Positions 46,895 through 55,729 of a stretch of DNA of 64,000 nt are shown here, piece after piece. The position numbers and the translations under genes were made by a program. Position 1 is the first letter of the stretch. Each line of letters opens with the position of its first letter. The notes under the pieces were generated by a model, which was not told the origin of the DNA, searched no databases, and saw only the letters and a program-made list of their open reading frames with translations. Origin of the DNA: Acidipila sp. EB88 (GTDB taxonomy: Bacteria; Acidobacteriota; Terriglobia; Terriglobales; Acidobacteriaceae); contig NZ_QWEV01000005.1 of assembly GCF_003858395.1 (NCBI RefSeq), positions 3,844,001 through 3,908,000 of the forward strand. Reading direction: 5' to 3'.

Positions 46895-48387
46895 CAGGCT
46901 TCCCTTGAGCCGGCGAGCTGATCCAGGGGAAGGATGTGGACCACACCGGCTGCATTTGCTGAATCCGTAAAGACGAACGGTTGCTCGCATCGACTTGCAG
47001 CTTCCGAAGTCTCGACCGCACGCCAAAGAGCGTCGACGTCGGCAACCACGTGACTTCCCTCCGAGCGGGCCTTCCAGGAGTCCACCTCAGCGTGAATGGC
47101 GTCGCGTACCGCGCGATAAAACTCGGTGGTGTAGGTAGCCTGAAACATGATGCATAGATCATCGCTGTCAGCCCAGTTACGCTTCGCCCCAAGCTGCGCT
47201 TGAACACGGTTGTAGAAAACGGTTCCCGGCAGCGGGTACGAGAAGGAGATCCCGACATCGTCGGGCCTCGTCTTACGCACGAAGGCAACGGTCTTTTGCA
47301 GTTCCTCCCAGCCTTCGCCCGGATAACCAAGCTGAAGAAAAAAGCACGCGCGAATGCCAGCTGCTCTGAGTCGTTCGCGCGCGATGACGACAGTTTCAAG
47401 TCTCAGATTCTTATCCATCGCGTCCAAGATCGTCTGCGCTCCGGACTCAACCCCCATCCACACCTCGGCACAGCCGGATGCCTTCAAGTGTTCTACTGTG
47501 TCTTCGTGCATCAGGTCAGCGCGCGACTGGACTTTGAAGGGTAGCCGCGCATCCTGCTTCACTACTTGCGCCGCAAATACCTGCACCCAGTGCCGATTCA
47601 AGGCGAAGATGTCATCACCAAACCAGATGTGTTCAACGCCGACGTCTTTCAACGATCGCATCTCCTCGGCCACGGAGGCAGCTGCACGTAGATGAAAGCG
47701 ATTGCCCGAGATCGGCTTGGCACACCAATTGCACTGAAATGGGCAGCCTCGACTGGATACCATGTTGGTGGAAAAGTAGCCATGCGCTTCTTGCCACGCT
47801 GCGCGATACGGCTCCAGATCAATCAGTTCTCGCGCAGGGCGCGCGAGCTGTGCCCACGCAGAGTTTCTTGCCAGGCGCTCCCTCCCCTGCCCTCTGTGGC
47901 CTTGCTTACTATTTGTCATCACGCCATCCAAAGGTGGAGCTTCCGTCCCGCCTAGGATCGAGGAACATAGCGTGACCAGCACCTGTTCTGCCTCGCCACA
48001 CAACACGTAATCGAACCCACGACCGAGAAAAAGGTCAGGGTCATCCGTAGAGTCCGAGCCGTGCACGATCACGATCGCGCCAGTCTCTCTAGCGGCCGCC
48101 GCTATACTCCATGCCACGTCGCGCATGCGCGTCAGGCACATCTTCGAGAGGAAATTGAAGTCGTCTTCGTAGACGACCACGATCTTCGGACGGTGCCGCC
48201 GAAGCGCGTCCGCAAACGCGACCTCGGGCTCCAACAACATCGTGTCGAATACCGCAACGGTGATCCCGTGGTCTCGCAGCGCGGTCGCGGCGTAGAGCGT
48301 GCCGATCGGCGTGTACGGCTGCATCTTACGCACTTGTTTCGGGTCGTAGGGAAGATGATAGGAGTGGGTCAGCAGGACACTAGCCAA
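46894..48387 (-). CDS. B12-binding-domain radical SAM enzyme
   Basis: A 497-residue enzyme: an N-terminal Rossmann domain of the cobalamin-binding type (PIGTLYAATALRDHGITVAV), then the 4Fe-4S motif RGCPFQCNWCAKP (CxxxCxxC), the SAM-binding stretch IWFGDDIFALNR and a C-terminal domain. The cobalamin DxHxxG motif is not evident, so B12 use is not certain. The start is TTG 48387 preceded by GAGGTGA. Class B family members methylate or rearrange carbon centres in tetrapyrrole and natural-product pathways. It is the first of three coupled genes with the methyltransferase and amidohydrolase. Confidence 0.88.
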   Translation of the reverse strand: MASVLLTHSYHLPYDPKQVRKMQPYTPIGTLYAATALRDHGITVAVFDTMLLEPEVAFADALRRHRPKIVVVYEDDFNFLSKMCLTRMRDVAWSIAAAARETGAIVIVHGSDSTDDPDLFLGRGFDYVLCGEAEQVLVTLCSSILGGTEAPPLDGVMTNSKQGHRGQGRERLARNSAWAQLARPARELIDLEPYRAAWQEAHGYFSTNMVSSRGCPFQCNWCAKPISGNRFHLRAAASVAEEMRSLKDVGVEHIWFGDDIFALNRHWVQVFAAQVVKQDARLPFKVQSRADLMHEDTVEHLKASGCAEVWMGVESGAQTILDAMDKNLRLETVVIARERLRAAGIRACFFLQLGYPGEGWEELQKTVAFVRKTRPDDVGISFSYPLPGTVFYNRVQAQLGAKRNWADSDDLCIMFQATYTTEFYRAVRDAIHAEVDSWKARSEGSHVVADVDALWRAVETSEAASRCEQPFVFTDSANAAGVVHILPLDQLAGSREA

Positions 48388-48462
48388 GGCTCACCTCATG
48401 CTGTCGCGATGGGCACCGCATCAGGCAGAGCACGGTGCACACAGGTGCGATACAGATGCGCT

Positions 48463-48606
48463 TCATAGACCAAGCCTAGGCTTCTCAGCGCGCTGCTTTT
48501 GTCTCGGAGATGTAAACTCAATGTCACTCTTTGCTTGCTGTCCGGAGAAATGAAGTGTGGTGTTTCGCCGCTTCGGCACAAAGCGCAGGCATCTACGCAG
48601 CATCAT
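48463..48606 (-). CDS. Small 47-residue ORF between GTP cyclohydrolase II and the radical SAM gene
   Basis: On the same strand as its neighbours, ATG 48606 opens a 47-residue basic peptide: it begins MMLRRCLRFVPKRRNTTLHF, has an acidic/Ser centre (AKSDIEFTSPRQ) and ends EKPRLGL. It starts 51 nt after the ribA stop and ends 75 nt before the radical SAM start. No clear ribosome site precedes it. It could be a peptide precursor for the radical SAM enzyme or chance; I do not recognise it. Confidence 0.22.
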   Translation of the reverse strand: MMLRRCLRFVPKRRNTTLHFSGQQAKSDIEFTSPRQKQRAEKPRLGL

Positions 48607-48657
48607 CGTCTTGAACAGATCTGTACCGGAATTTAGAGAGCTGGCAGCGAGTTCCGT

Positions 48658-49296
48658 TCAGGTGACGGCGCTCGGCTCGAGAAAGTGACCTAACTGGTCG
48701 CGTTTGACGGCGAAGTAGCGGGCCGAGTGAACACCAAAGCCCACATCGGCGCTCAGGCGCTCGACGATATTGATGCCCGCGAGTTTTACCGCTGCTATCT
48801 TCTCAGGGTTGTTCGTCATTAGCCGCACCGCATTGATCTTGAGGTAGCGAAGGATATCGACGACGAATCGATAGTCCCGCAGGTCGTTCGCATGGCCCAG
48901 TGCCAGGTTGGCTTCAATAGTGTTGAGCCCCTGTTCCTGCAGAGCATAGGCGCGAAGCTTCTCTGTGAGACCAATGCCGCGGCCTTCCTGGTGCTCGTAC
49001 AGAAGCATGCCATGACCGGCTTCGGCAATCGTGCGCAGCGCAAGGTGCAGCTGGTCGTGACAGTCACACCGGAGCGAATGGAACACATCGCCCGTCGTGC
49101 ATTGCGAATGTATGCGCACGATGCAGGGTGTGCTGTGAATGTCCCCGAGAATCAGCGCCAGAGCTGTCTCTGGCGCTGTTTCTTTTCCGCGAGCGTCTTC
49201 AAAGCCAAGCAGTTTGAAGTCGGCCCACCGGGTGGGAAGGTTTACTTCCGCGGTCTTGATCAGGGTGAGTGGATGATCCAGGTGTTGTATCGTCAT
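48658..49296 (-). CDS. ribA: GTP cyclohydrolase II
   Basis: A 212-residue stand-alone enzyme that opens the imidazole ring of GTP to 2,5-diamino-6-ribosylamino-4-pyrimidinone phosphate, formate and pyrophosphate. The zinc ligands Cys66, Cys77 and Cys79 are intact in SQCTTGDVFHSLRCDCHDQL, and the catalytic region reads LLYEHQEGRGIGL. No other riboflavin gene is near; instead it sits among methyltransferases, a radical SAM enzyme and an amidohydrolase, as GTP cyclohydrolase II paralogues do in toxoflavin-type pathways. A housekeeping role cannot be excluded because the rest of the genome is not visible. Confidence 0.93.
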   Translation of the reverse strand: MTIQHLDHPLTLIKTAEVNLPTRWADFKLLGFEDARGKETAPETALALILGDIHSTPCIVRIHSQCTTGDVFHSLRCDCHDQLHLALRTIAEAGHGMLLYEHQEGRGIGLTEKLRAYALQEQGLNTIEANLALGHANDLRDYRFVVDILRYLKINAVRLMTNNPEKIAAVKLAGINIVERLSADVGFGVHSARYFAVKRDQLGHFLEPSAVT

Positions 49297-49422
49297 AAGC
49301 CTTCAGCACGCTGTTGAGGTTGCCTGGACAGGTGTAGTTGTGGGTCGCTCGGAGCGAGCCTTTGCCGCGTTCCTCGACAATGCCGTGGTCGGTTTGTTGG
49401 TGCAGAGAAGAGGTAAGCCGCT

Positions 49423-50289
49423 TCACGACTTACATTTGCGGCACCCGGTGTACGTCGCTCGCCGGAACTGGTACAAGACATGATCACCAAAGGCTGCGAG
49501 CGGCGAAGCAAGCGCTTGATCCATTGCCTCGAGCGCAGACAGCAGACGTGGGTGACTCGAGATCCATGGTTCCGCAGCACTCGGCGGCACCATCACGCCT
49601 ATGCCCACCTTTCGCTCAAGCTCAAACCAAGGTACAAACGCACGTTCGAGTTGGGCGGCGCGATGGTAGATCACCTCGAAGTTATGCTTGGCGAGCCGCG
49701 CTGGAACAACGCCGCGCTTCAGGCGCCGCAAAGCAAGCTTCGGACGCCCTCGCAGCGTTTCCACTACCATCTCTCCCGGGCACAGGGTGCCGAACAGCAC
49801 GAGCATGGCTACGCTGCCGGGCTTCAACAGTCTCGCCAGGGCAGAAGCAACGGGCTCAAGGTCGATTACGCAGTTGAGCGGCGCAAAGTTGGAAAACGCA
49901 CCGTCGAACAAGGGCCTTCCGCTTGCGATGTACCCGCGTGCGAACTCCGGAAAATCCTCTGCTGCCACCAACTCCGCAGTGGAGCCAAAGCCCACAAGCT
50001 TTTCTGTGGCCAGCGTCACCATCGTCGGGGATGGGTCGGTGAGCAACACGCGGAAGCCGTGCCGTGCCATGAAGGATGCGTCCTCGCCAGTACCTCCGCC
50101 TATCTCCAGCAGCCGGCCCCCAGCAGGAAATTGTTGCAGCCATCGCGAGCGCACAGCCCGGCGCTGAGCAGCGACACTTTCCCATGCACCGAAGCGCTCA
50201 TCAAAGAGCGGAGCGATCGCATCGAATGCCTGCGCTGCGGGACGTAGCTCTGTTCTCACAAGTGGTGTTGCTTCAGGCATTTGCGCCAT
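49423..50289 (-). CDS. SAM-dependent methyltransferase
   Basis: A 288-residue enzyme with motif I RLLEIGGGTGEDASFMARHG, an acidic ribose ligand in VLLTDPSPTMV and motif IV around LFDGAFSNFAPLNCV. The C-terminal half (LERKVGIGVMVPPSAAEP) is a separate cap. ATG 50289 lies inside the 3' end of the nucleotidyltransferase gene (34-nt overlap), indicating one operon; the frame is open 20 codons further. The substrate is unknown. Confidence 0.85.
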   Translation of the reverse strand: MAQMPEATPLVRTELRPAAQAFDAIAPLFDERFGAWESVAAQRRAVRSRWLQQFPAGGRLLEIGGGTGEDASFMARHGFRVLLTDPSPTMVTLATEKLVGFGSTAELVAAEDFPEFARGYIASGRPLFDGAFSNFAPLNCVIDLEPVASALARLLKPGSVAMLVLFGTLCPGEMVVETLRGRPKLALRRLKRGVVPARLAKHNFEVIYHRAAQLERAFVPWFELERKVGIGVMVPPSAAEPWISSHPRLLSALEAMDQALASPLAAFGDHVLYQFRRATYTGCRKCKS

Positions 50290-51575
50290 TGATAGGCCTC
50301 CAGTGAATAGCGTGCCCCTTCCAGAAGATGGAAGCGCAGCCTTGAGCAAAGAACGTCTAGCTGCAGCCGGTAGCGGGCAATCCGAATGCCTGTCGGCTCA
50401 TCCTGGAGCGCCTTCATCACGGGCGGGGGCAGTTTCGAGGGCAACAACGCAGCGCGGCTGGAGCGACCCGCAGGCAAACCTGCTACCTCAAGCTCGTGCT
50501 GCAGCAACAGATACAGCTTGGTACCCGGATGCTGGCCTAACGCTGTCTGCCGGCCATAGCGATCCACCCACAGGCGAATCCTTGGAGGCAGGGTGTCTAC
50601 AGTCCAGGAAGTCAACGCCGGAGGCGCGAAGAGGCCGAGTATGTCGGTAAGCAGATATACGACGGCGCCGATCCCGACAGCGGCCCTGCGATCCTCCGCG
50701 GCAGTGGATGCAAGCTCTTCCCAGAAGGCGGCATCGGTTCTGCGTGTCATCACATGGCGATAAAACTCAAGAAGGTGCGCGGTACGCGAGAAGGCACTGC
50801 ACACATCCTTGAAAGCATGCAGGCCCTGGCCCAGGAACAGGTCCACCGGCGCAAGGACAGGCATGCTGATGCCGTACAACTCCTTGTGCAGCACGCGGCT
50901 GAGCCGTCCAGCAGGACCAGCACCATGCCGGTTCCGTTGTTCGAGGTGCAGCTCCACTGCATAGCCCGGAGATGCCCTGTATAGATCCTTGATCGAAAGG
51001 GTGGGCCGCTCGTTCGCCTTGAACTCCCAGCTTTTGCCGCTGACGGCGTAGAGCCGGTAACCCCTTTTCTCGAGCAGGCGGCGTGCGTCGGCTACATCCT
51101 CCTCAGCAACCAGATAATCGAGATCGAACTGGTGCCGAAGCTCAGGGCGTGGCACAGAGGATGGACAGAATGAGACACCCTTGAGCACGGCGTAGGAGAT
51201 GCTGGCACTTTGAAACTCTTCTTGGATCGCAACAGATTCCCTGATCATGCTTTGCGTCCGTGCTCCATTCTCTGCCATGCGACGACGCAGTCCCTGCAGA
51301 ACAGCAGGAGGCAAAGAAGTGCTCCATTCGAGCGCATCCAATCGATCGAGAAGGTAAACCGCCAGCCCGCTGATGTCGAGCCAGGTCAGCAGCTTCCGCC
51401 ACTCTGAAGAGCGCAGTCGCAGTAGCTCTGCTGCTGCGGCGGGTATGGGGTCGCAGAAGCTCAGGAGGGCTGCTTCCCGGATCTGATGGTCGCTGTCGCG
51501 ATGCGACCAGGGAGCGCTCGCGACTCCAGGTGTCCGTGTTCCGTTTTTACCTGACGCGCTCCTGGGAGTGCCCAC
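50256..51575 (-). CDS. Nucleotidyltransferase family protein (PF14907-like)
   Basis: About 439 residues from GTG 51575. A helical N-terminal region (EWRKLLTWLDISGLAVYLLD) precedes a divergent nucleotidyltransferase core: YAVLKGVSF, then LRHQFDLDYLVAEEDVADAR with the metal-binding Asp pair, and AVELHLEQRN. These features match the uncharacterised NTP_transf_5 family. The start is uncertain; the frame is open to 51752 but that part is Arg/Thr-rich and unlike the family. Members are found in polysaccharide loci and, with HprK-like kinases, in some lasso-peptide loci. It overlaps the methyltransferase gene downstream. Confidence 0.78.
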   Translation of the reverse strand: MGTPRSASGKNGTRTPGVASAPWSHRDSDHQIREAALLSFCDPIPAAAAELLRLRSSEWRKLLTWLDISGLAVYLLDRLDALEWSTSLPPAVLQGLRRRMAENGARTQSMIRESVAIQEEFQSASISYAVLKGVSFCPSSVPRPELRHQFDLDYLVAEEDVADARRLLEKRGYRLYAVSGKSWEFKANERPTLSIKDLYRASPGYAVELHLEQRNRHGAGPAGRLSRVLHKELYGISMPVLAPVDLFLGQGLHAFKDVCSAFSRTAHLLEFYRHVMTRRTDAAFWEELASTAAEDRRAAVGIGAVVYLLTDILGLFAPPALTSWTVDTLPPRIRLWVDRYGRQTALGQHPGTKLYLLLQHELEVAGLPAGRSSRAALLPSKLPPPVMKALQDEPTGIRIARYRLQLDVLCSRLRFHLLEGARYSLEAYQWRKCLKQHHL

Positions 51576-51825
51576 ACGGAGTGTGACCGCAGCACGCTTT
51601 GCGGTGGGCTCTGTAGCTGACCGAAGAGCGGGACCAGAACCGCTTGCCAATGTGTACCTCCCTGACGGTGTGCCCGGAGTCCAGGTCGCACGCCGCTGCC
51701 GGAGACGAGGCCCCAACCTGTTCGACGTTACAAGCAAGACCTGCCACCGCATGTCATGGAGTTGTCAGGAAAGTGTCATACGAACGCAGCCAACGGATGG
51801 TCGAGAACAATCCAACACAATCTCT

Positions 51826-54213
51826 TCACCGGTCCCCTGCCGACCTGAGGTGAAACTGTACTTTGCCAAAGTAAGAGCGCGAGTCGCCTACGAAGCCACC
51901 GGCTCCATTCGCAGCCGTGAAGTAGAGCTGGTCCGCCAGGTTGCGCACACCAAAACTCCCGGTCCACCACGGTGCGGTGACATTCACGACCGCATCGGCA
52001 TTGGTGTACGAGGGGATGGAGTTTGTGTTGAGCAGGTCCGCAAACATGCTGCTGCGATTGGTGAACCCGCCAGCCAGCGTGACGTGAGTACCGGTACCCA
52101 TCGAAAGCTCGTAGCTCGTCCACAGGTTCACGATGCGATCCGGTACACCCTGTGGCCGACGGCCCGTAGCCGCAGGGTTGGAGGGGTTCTCGCTCAATGA
52201 CGCGTGCATGCCGGTCGCATTGGCATTGAGCCTCCAGTGATGCGAAAGCGCCAAGTCCACGTTACCTTCACCACCCTGCGTGAGCTGATCGTTGAAGACA
52301 GGGATATCGCCTACCAGGGAGAACACGTTGTTGCGCATGACATGGAACGCCGCGGCTGTCACCAGGATGCGGTCATTGATGGCCCCAACCTTCACCCCGG
52401 CCTCATACTGCGTTCCGGTTTCGGGAGCCTCAACGCCGTTCTGTGTGGCCTCAGAAGTGAAGTTCACAAGGTTGCTGTGTGCTACGCCAAAGTAGGGCGA
52501 GACTCCCGGCAGTATGCGGTAGACGGTGCCGACGTTCCAGCTGAATGGCGTGTCATTGCGGCCATAAACGCCAGGCGGTTCGATGAGCTGCCCATTGCCA
52601 AGGCTGCGGCCGGGCACGTTCACCCTGGGTGTGAGCGCGGTCTGCCACCAGTCCTGCCGGCCGCTGATGCGAAGCTTCCAGCGTCTGGTAAGGTCTAGTT
52701 GATCTGTTGCGTAAAGACCTTGATAGTTTGCGTTGAGCCCATCCAGGAAGCCCGAGTGCTTCGCATCACGCAGGAAGGTCAGGCCGCTGCGAGAAGACTC
52801 AGGAATCACAGGCTTGAAGATGTTCGTGATGGACGACAAGTCTGCAGTCGAGCGGTTCGAAACGACGTTCTGGTGCTGCACTTCCACGCCGGTTAGCAGC
52901 GTGTTGCGAACAGAGCCAGTCTTAAAGGTGACGACCGGTTCCATCTCGTAATCGAAGTCGTGGAGCGTGTCATGTTGACTGCGCAGCTGTCGGCCGGTAA
53001 AAGCAGTGCCAGCCACTGTGCCGCCATCCCCATTTCGAAGAATCGACAGGTTTCGATACATGTAGGAAACGCGATTGTTCACCGTCACGGAAGGCGCTGC
53101 TTGCCACACATCGGACGCAGTGAAGCGGCCAATCGGCTGGTTAGCAAAGCTGAATGGTGTGGAGTATTTCGCATCGCGTCCCACACTGGTGATCGGCGTG
53201 TGATTGACGTAGATGAGGCCCGCAGGATCAGGTGTACTCTGCAGATCGCGCCCATCAAAAGCCAGGAGCAGGAGGTTGTGGCCGCTGGTCAGACCGAACA
53301 CGGGACGGAGCTCGTAGTCCGAAGCAGCAAGGGATCGAAAGCCATCCAGGTGCTGTGCCATGCCATCGATTCGGTAGTTCAGACCGTGTACGGCGGTGTT
53401 GCCAGTGATGTACGCCGACCCCGAGAAGAGTCCGAAGGATCCCGTTTGAAACTGCATGCCGGCGAGCAAGTTCGGAGAGGGCGTGTAGTGCACCAGGTTG
53501 ATCGTGCCTCCCGGCGGCCCGCTGCCGAAAAGCGCGGAGCCGGGCCCTTCGAGGATTTCGATCCGTTCCACTCCGTTGAGAGAGTGTGGAATGCCATTGC
53601 GTTCGTCGCCATCCGAAAAGCCGTCGTTGTAGATACGGGCCTCCAGGCCGCGAATTTGGAAGCGGTCACCGAATCCGAAGCCATCGCTCCCGCCCTGTAC
53701 AACGCCGCTTGCATTGCGCAACGTGTCCTTTAGGGCCAGATCCCCTTGTTGCTCGGAAAGAGTGTGGCCAATAACCGAGATGCTTTGCGGCATGTCCTGG
53801 AGCATTGTGCCTGTTTTGCCAACGGATGGCACCTGCTCGAGAGTATCGACGTTGCCCTGAACGGTGACCGTCTGCGACGCAGACTCAAGCTGCAGCTGAA
53901 CGTCGTGGTTGATAGAACCATTTGCAGCAACGTCGAGCGATGCGCCTTCAACGCGCCAGAAGCCTGCGCTCTCGACACTCAACGTATACATGCCGCCTTC
54001 GAGTGGAGAATACACATACGCGCCGTCGGCGGTGCTGACCGTGGAGAATTTTGTGTCATCGTTCCTTAGTGATATTCGTGCGCCGGCGATCGCGTGGCCA
54101 CACGAATCGACGACGACGCCATGGACCGAAGCCAATTGTGCAGTGGTGGAGAGCGAGGCGGAAAAGATCAGAATGCAGGCAAAGACAAGGGTTTTGGTGT
54201 TAAAAGGGGGCAT
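51826..54213 (-). CDS. TonB-dependent siderophore-type receptor
   Basis: A 795-residue outer-membrane receptor. ATG 54213 follows AAGGAAG and gives a signal peptide ending at LSTTAQ. Residues about 27-110 are a carboxypeptidase-regulatory-like domain (VHGVVVDSCGHAIAGARISL), then the plug with the siderophore-receptor marks DMPQSISVIGHTLSEQQ and GVERIEILEGPGSALFGSG, and a barrel with the late strand ending VQFHLRSAGDR. The subfamily imports ferric siderophores and similar small chelates. It heads the leftward run with the nucleotidyltransferase, methyltransferases, GTP cyclohydrolase II and radical SAM genes, so its ligand may be that pathway's product. Confidence 0.9.
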   Translation of the reverse strand: MPPFNTKTLVFACILIFSASLSTTAQLASVHGVVVDSCGHAIAGARISLRNDDTKFSTVSTADGAYVYSPLEGGMYTLSVESAGFWRVEGASLDVAANGSINHDVQLQLESASQTVTVQGNVDTLEQVPSVGKTGTMLQDMPQSISVIGHTLSEQQGDLALKDTLRNASGVVQGGSDGFGFGDRFQIRGLEARIYNDGFSDGDERNGIPHSLNGVERIEILEGPGSALFGSGPPGGTINLVHYTPSPNLLAGMQFQTGSFGLFSGSAYITGNTAVHGLNYRIDGMAQHLDGFRSLAASDYELRPVFGLTSGHNLLLLAFDGRDLQSTPDPAGLIYVNHTPITSVGRDAKYSTPFSFANQPIGRFTASDVWQAAPSVTVNNRVSYMYRNLSILRNGDGGTVAGTAFTGRQLRSQHDTLHDFDYEMEPVVTFKTGSVRNTLLTGVEVQHQNVVSNRSTADLSSITNIFKPVIPESSRSGLTFLRDAKHSGFLDGLNANYQGLYATDQLDLTRRWKLRISGRQDWWQTALTPRVNVPGRSLGNGQLIEPPGVYGRNDTPFSWNVGTVYRILPGVSPYFGVAHSNLVNFTSEATQNGVEAPETGTQYEAGVKVGAINDRILVTAAAFHVMRNNVFSLVGDIPVFNDQLTQGGEGNVDLALSHHWRLNANATGMHASLSENPSNPAATGRRPQGVPDRIVNLWTSYELSMGTGTHVTLAGGFTNRSSMFADLLNTNSIPSYTNADAVVNVTAPWWTGSFGVRNLADQLYFTAANGAGGFVGDSRSYFGKVQFHLRSAGDR

Positions 54214-55729
54214 GGTCTTCCTTAAGTCGTAAATTCCAGGCGCGCTAAAACCAGCACGTGCTGATATGCGACCAATTGAGTCTGACTTAACCACGCACTC
54301 CGTTTGTCACGATGAAGTCACGGGATTGTCTCTGCTCCCAAGCGTGTGACCATGGCGTGATGCGCAGATTGCAATGCGGCGCACCTTCCGCTGCATCCCT
54401 ATCCCTCCGCGTAGCACAAATCGCTACTGTCTGGAACAGAAGCTATGTTTGGCTATTTACAGCGATCCGCAGGTAGCCCCATCGTTAGTCGGCTGGAATG
54501 AAATAGGGACAAGCCAGAACACAACACTGGGCCGGCCGCTGTGCGGATCGTCTCTGGATCACGCTTGTCACCGCTTGCCGGAGGATGCAGGCGCCATAAC
54601 AACTGATCGGCTATCTATGCGCTCAGTCGCTGGAGAAGTGACCTTTTCCGCGCCGGCCACCTAGCTGGGAAGGTAGGGTTCTAAGAAGCAGCTGTCTGTA
54701 GAAAAAAAGGCCCCCGGAAACCTACCGAGCGCCTGGTGGCTACAGCCCCTCGTTCGGGGGCTGTTCACTTGCAGTTATGTGCATCTAGGTGCATCTGTAC
54801 GCAAGACAGGCAGTGAACCTAACATCCGCTCTGTGCAACTCTTATCCTGGTTTGTTCCAACGCTGCTTGATGTTCAGACGTGCTTCAAGATCAACTTAAA
54901 ATCCGCGGGCCGCAGGGTTTGGGGGTAAGTCCCCGCTGGGCATCAGCGTGAAGACGGGCATGACACGTAAATGGCTTACCAGCGCTGATGGAGCTGTCTT
55001 CGGACACCCTTAATCTGGAGCGGCAACCTCCGTAAGCTGAACATTCGAAGCTCGGTGCGACTCGTGGAGTTGGTTAACCCTACAGCCATCGACCGAGATT
55101 GCCTGCCCGATGACGTACATGGCTTTGTAGCCGAACAGGAGGAGCATCGCATTGGCGATCTCATGCCTGTAACGGGGAAGATTCGGTTGGCCGCTGTCGG
55201 CTCTCTTTACTAGCTCGAAGCAAATGGCACACCCATCACCTGCGAGAACCGATAGAGCGCGCCTGCATTAGCTTCCGGTTGCGAGGGTCTTTACCGGTGA
55301 GAGTTCGAGAAGGAACGCAAGGCGCTAGCCGTCAGCCTGCGAGACGCTGCCTCGTCGACAATCCCGATCTCGTCATCAGGGCAACCCCAGACGGCGTTGG
55401 GCCTTGCACTTCCATGGAGCAATCCGTGAAAGATCTACTCAACGAAGAGCGCCTCGTAAAAGTGCTACAGGATTCGTTGCCGCCGTTTTCTGGCTAAGTT
55501 CTCTGCGATCTTAGCCGCCGGAACCAACATGCCACCCTCGCAACTCCCTAGCGCCTCCTGGCGTGTCCCTACAGAGGGAGCATCACACACCTGACAAGAT
55601 CCCCGGTACACTTCCACCTTATCGAGAAGCTATGAGAATAATCATAGACATATCTTGATTAAGCTAGGTAGGTTGCGCTTATCTGGGAGGCGGGCTCTCA
55701 TCTCCGACACTTTATCACGGGCTAGTCTT
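54214..55729. other. 1.5-kb stretch of decayed fragments
   Basis: No intact gene is seen. ACAGCCCC/GGGGCTGT forms a perfect 8-bp hairpin at 54742-54764, followed by a near-repeat GTGCATCTAG/GTGCATCTGT at about 54779. On the minus strand near 55215-55260 LYRFSQVMGVPF resembles the end of an XRE-type helix-turn-helix, with stops after it. The plus-strand frame 55279-55497 is unrecognised. The mix suggests eroded mobile or accessory DNA. Confidence 0.4.

Noticed and set aside
39027..51575. A lasso-peptide biosynthetic cluster
   Set aside because: The HprK-like kinase and nucleotidyltransferase hint at it, but no precursor, leader peptidase or asparagine-synthase-like cyclase is visible in the window.
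54742..54798. The hairpin and GTGCATCT near-repeat as an att site or terminator
   Set aside because: No T-run follows the hairpin, no integrase is nearby, and the repeat does not match the tRNA-Ser 3' end.
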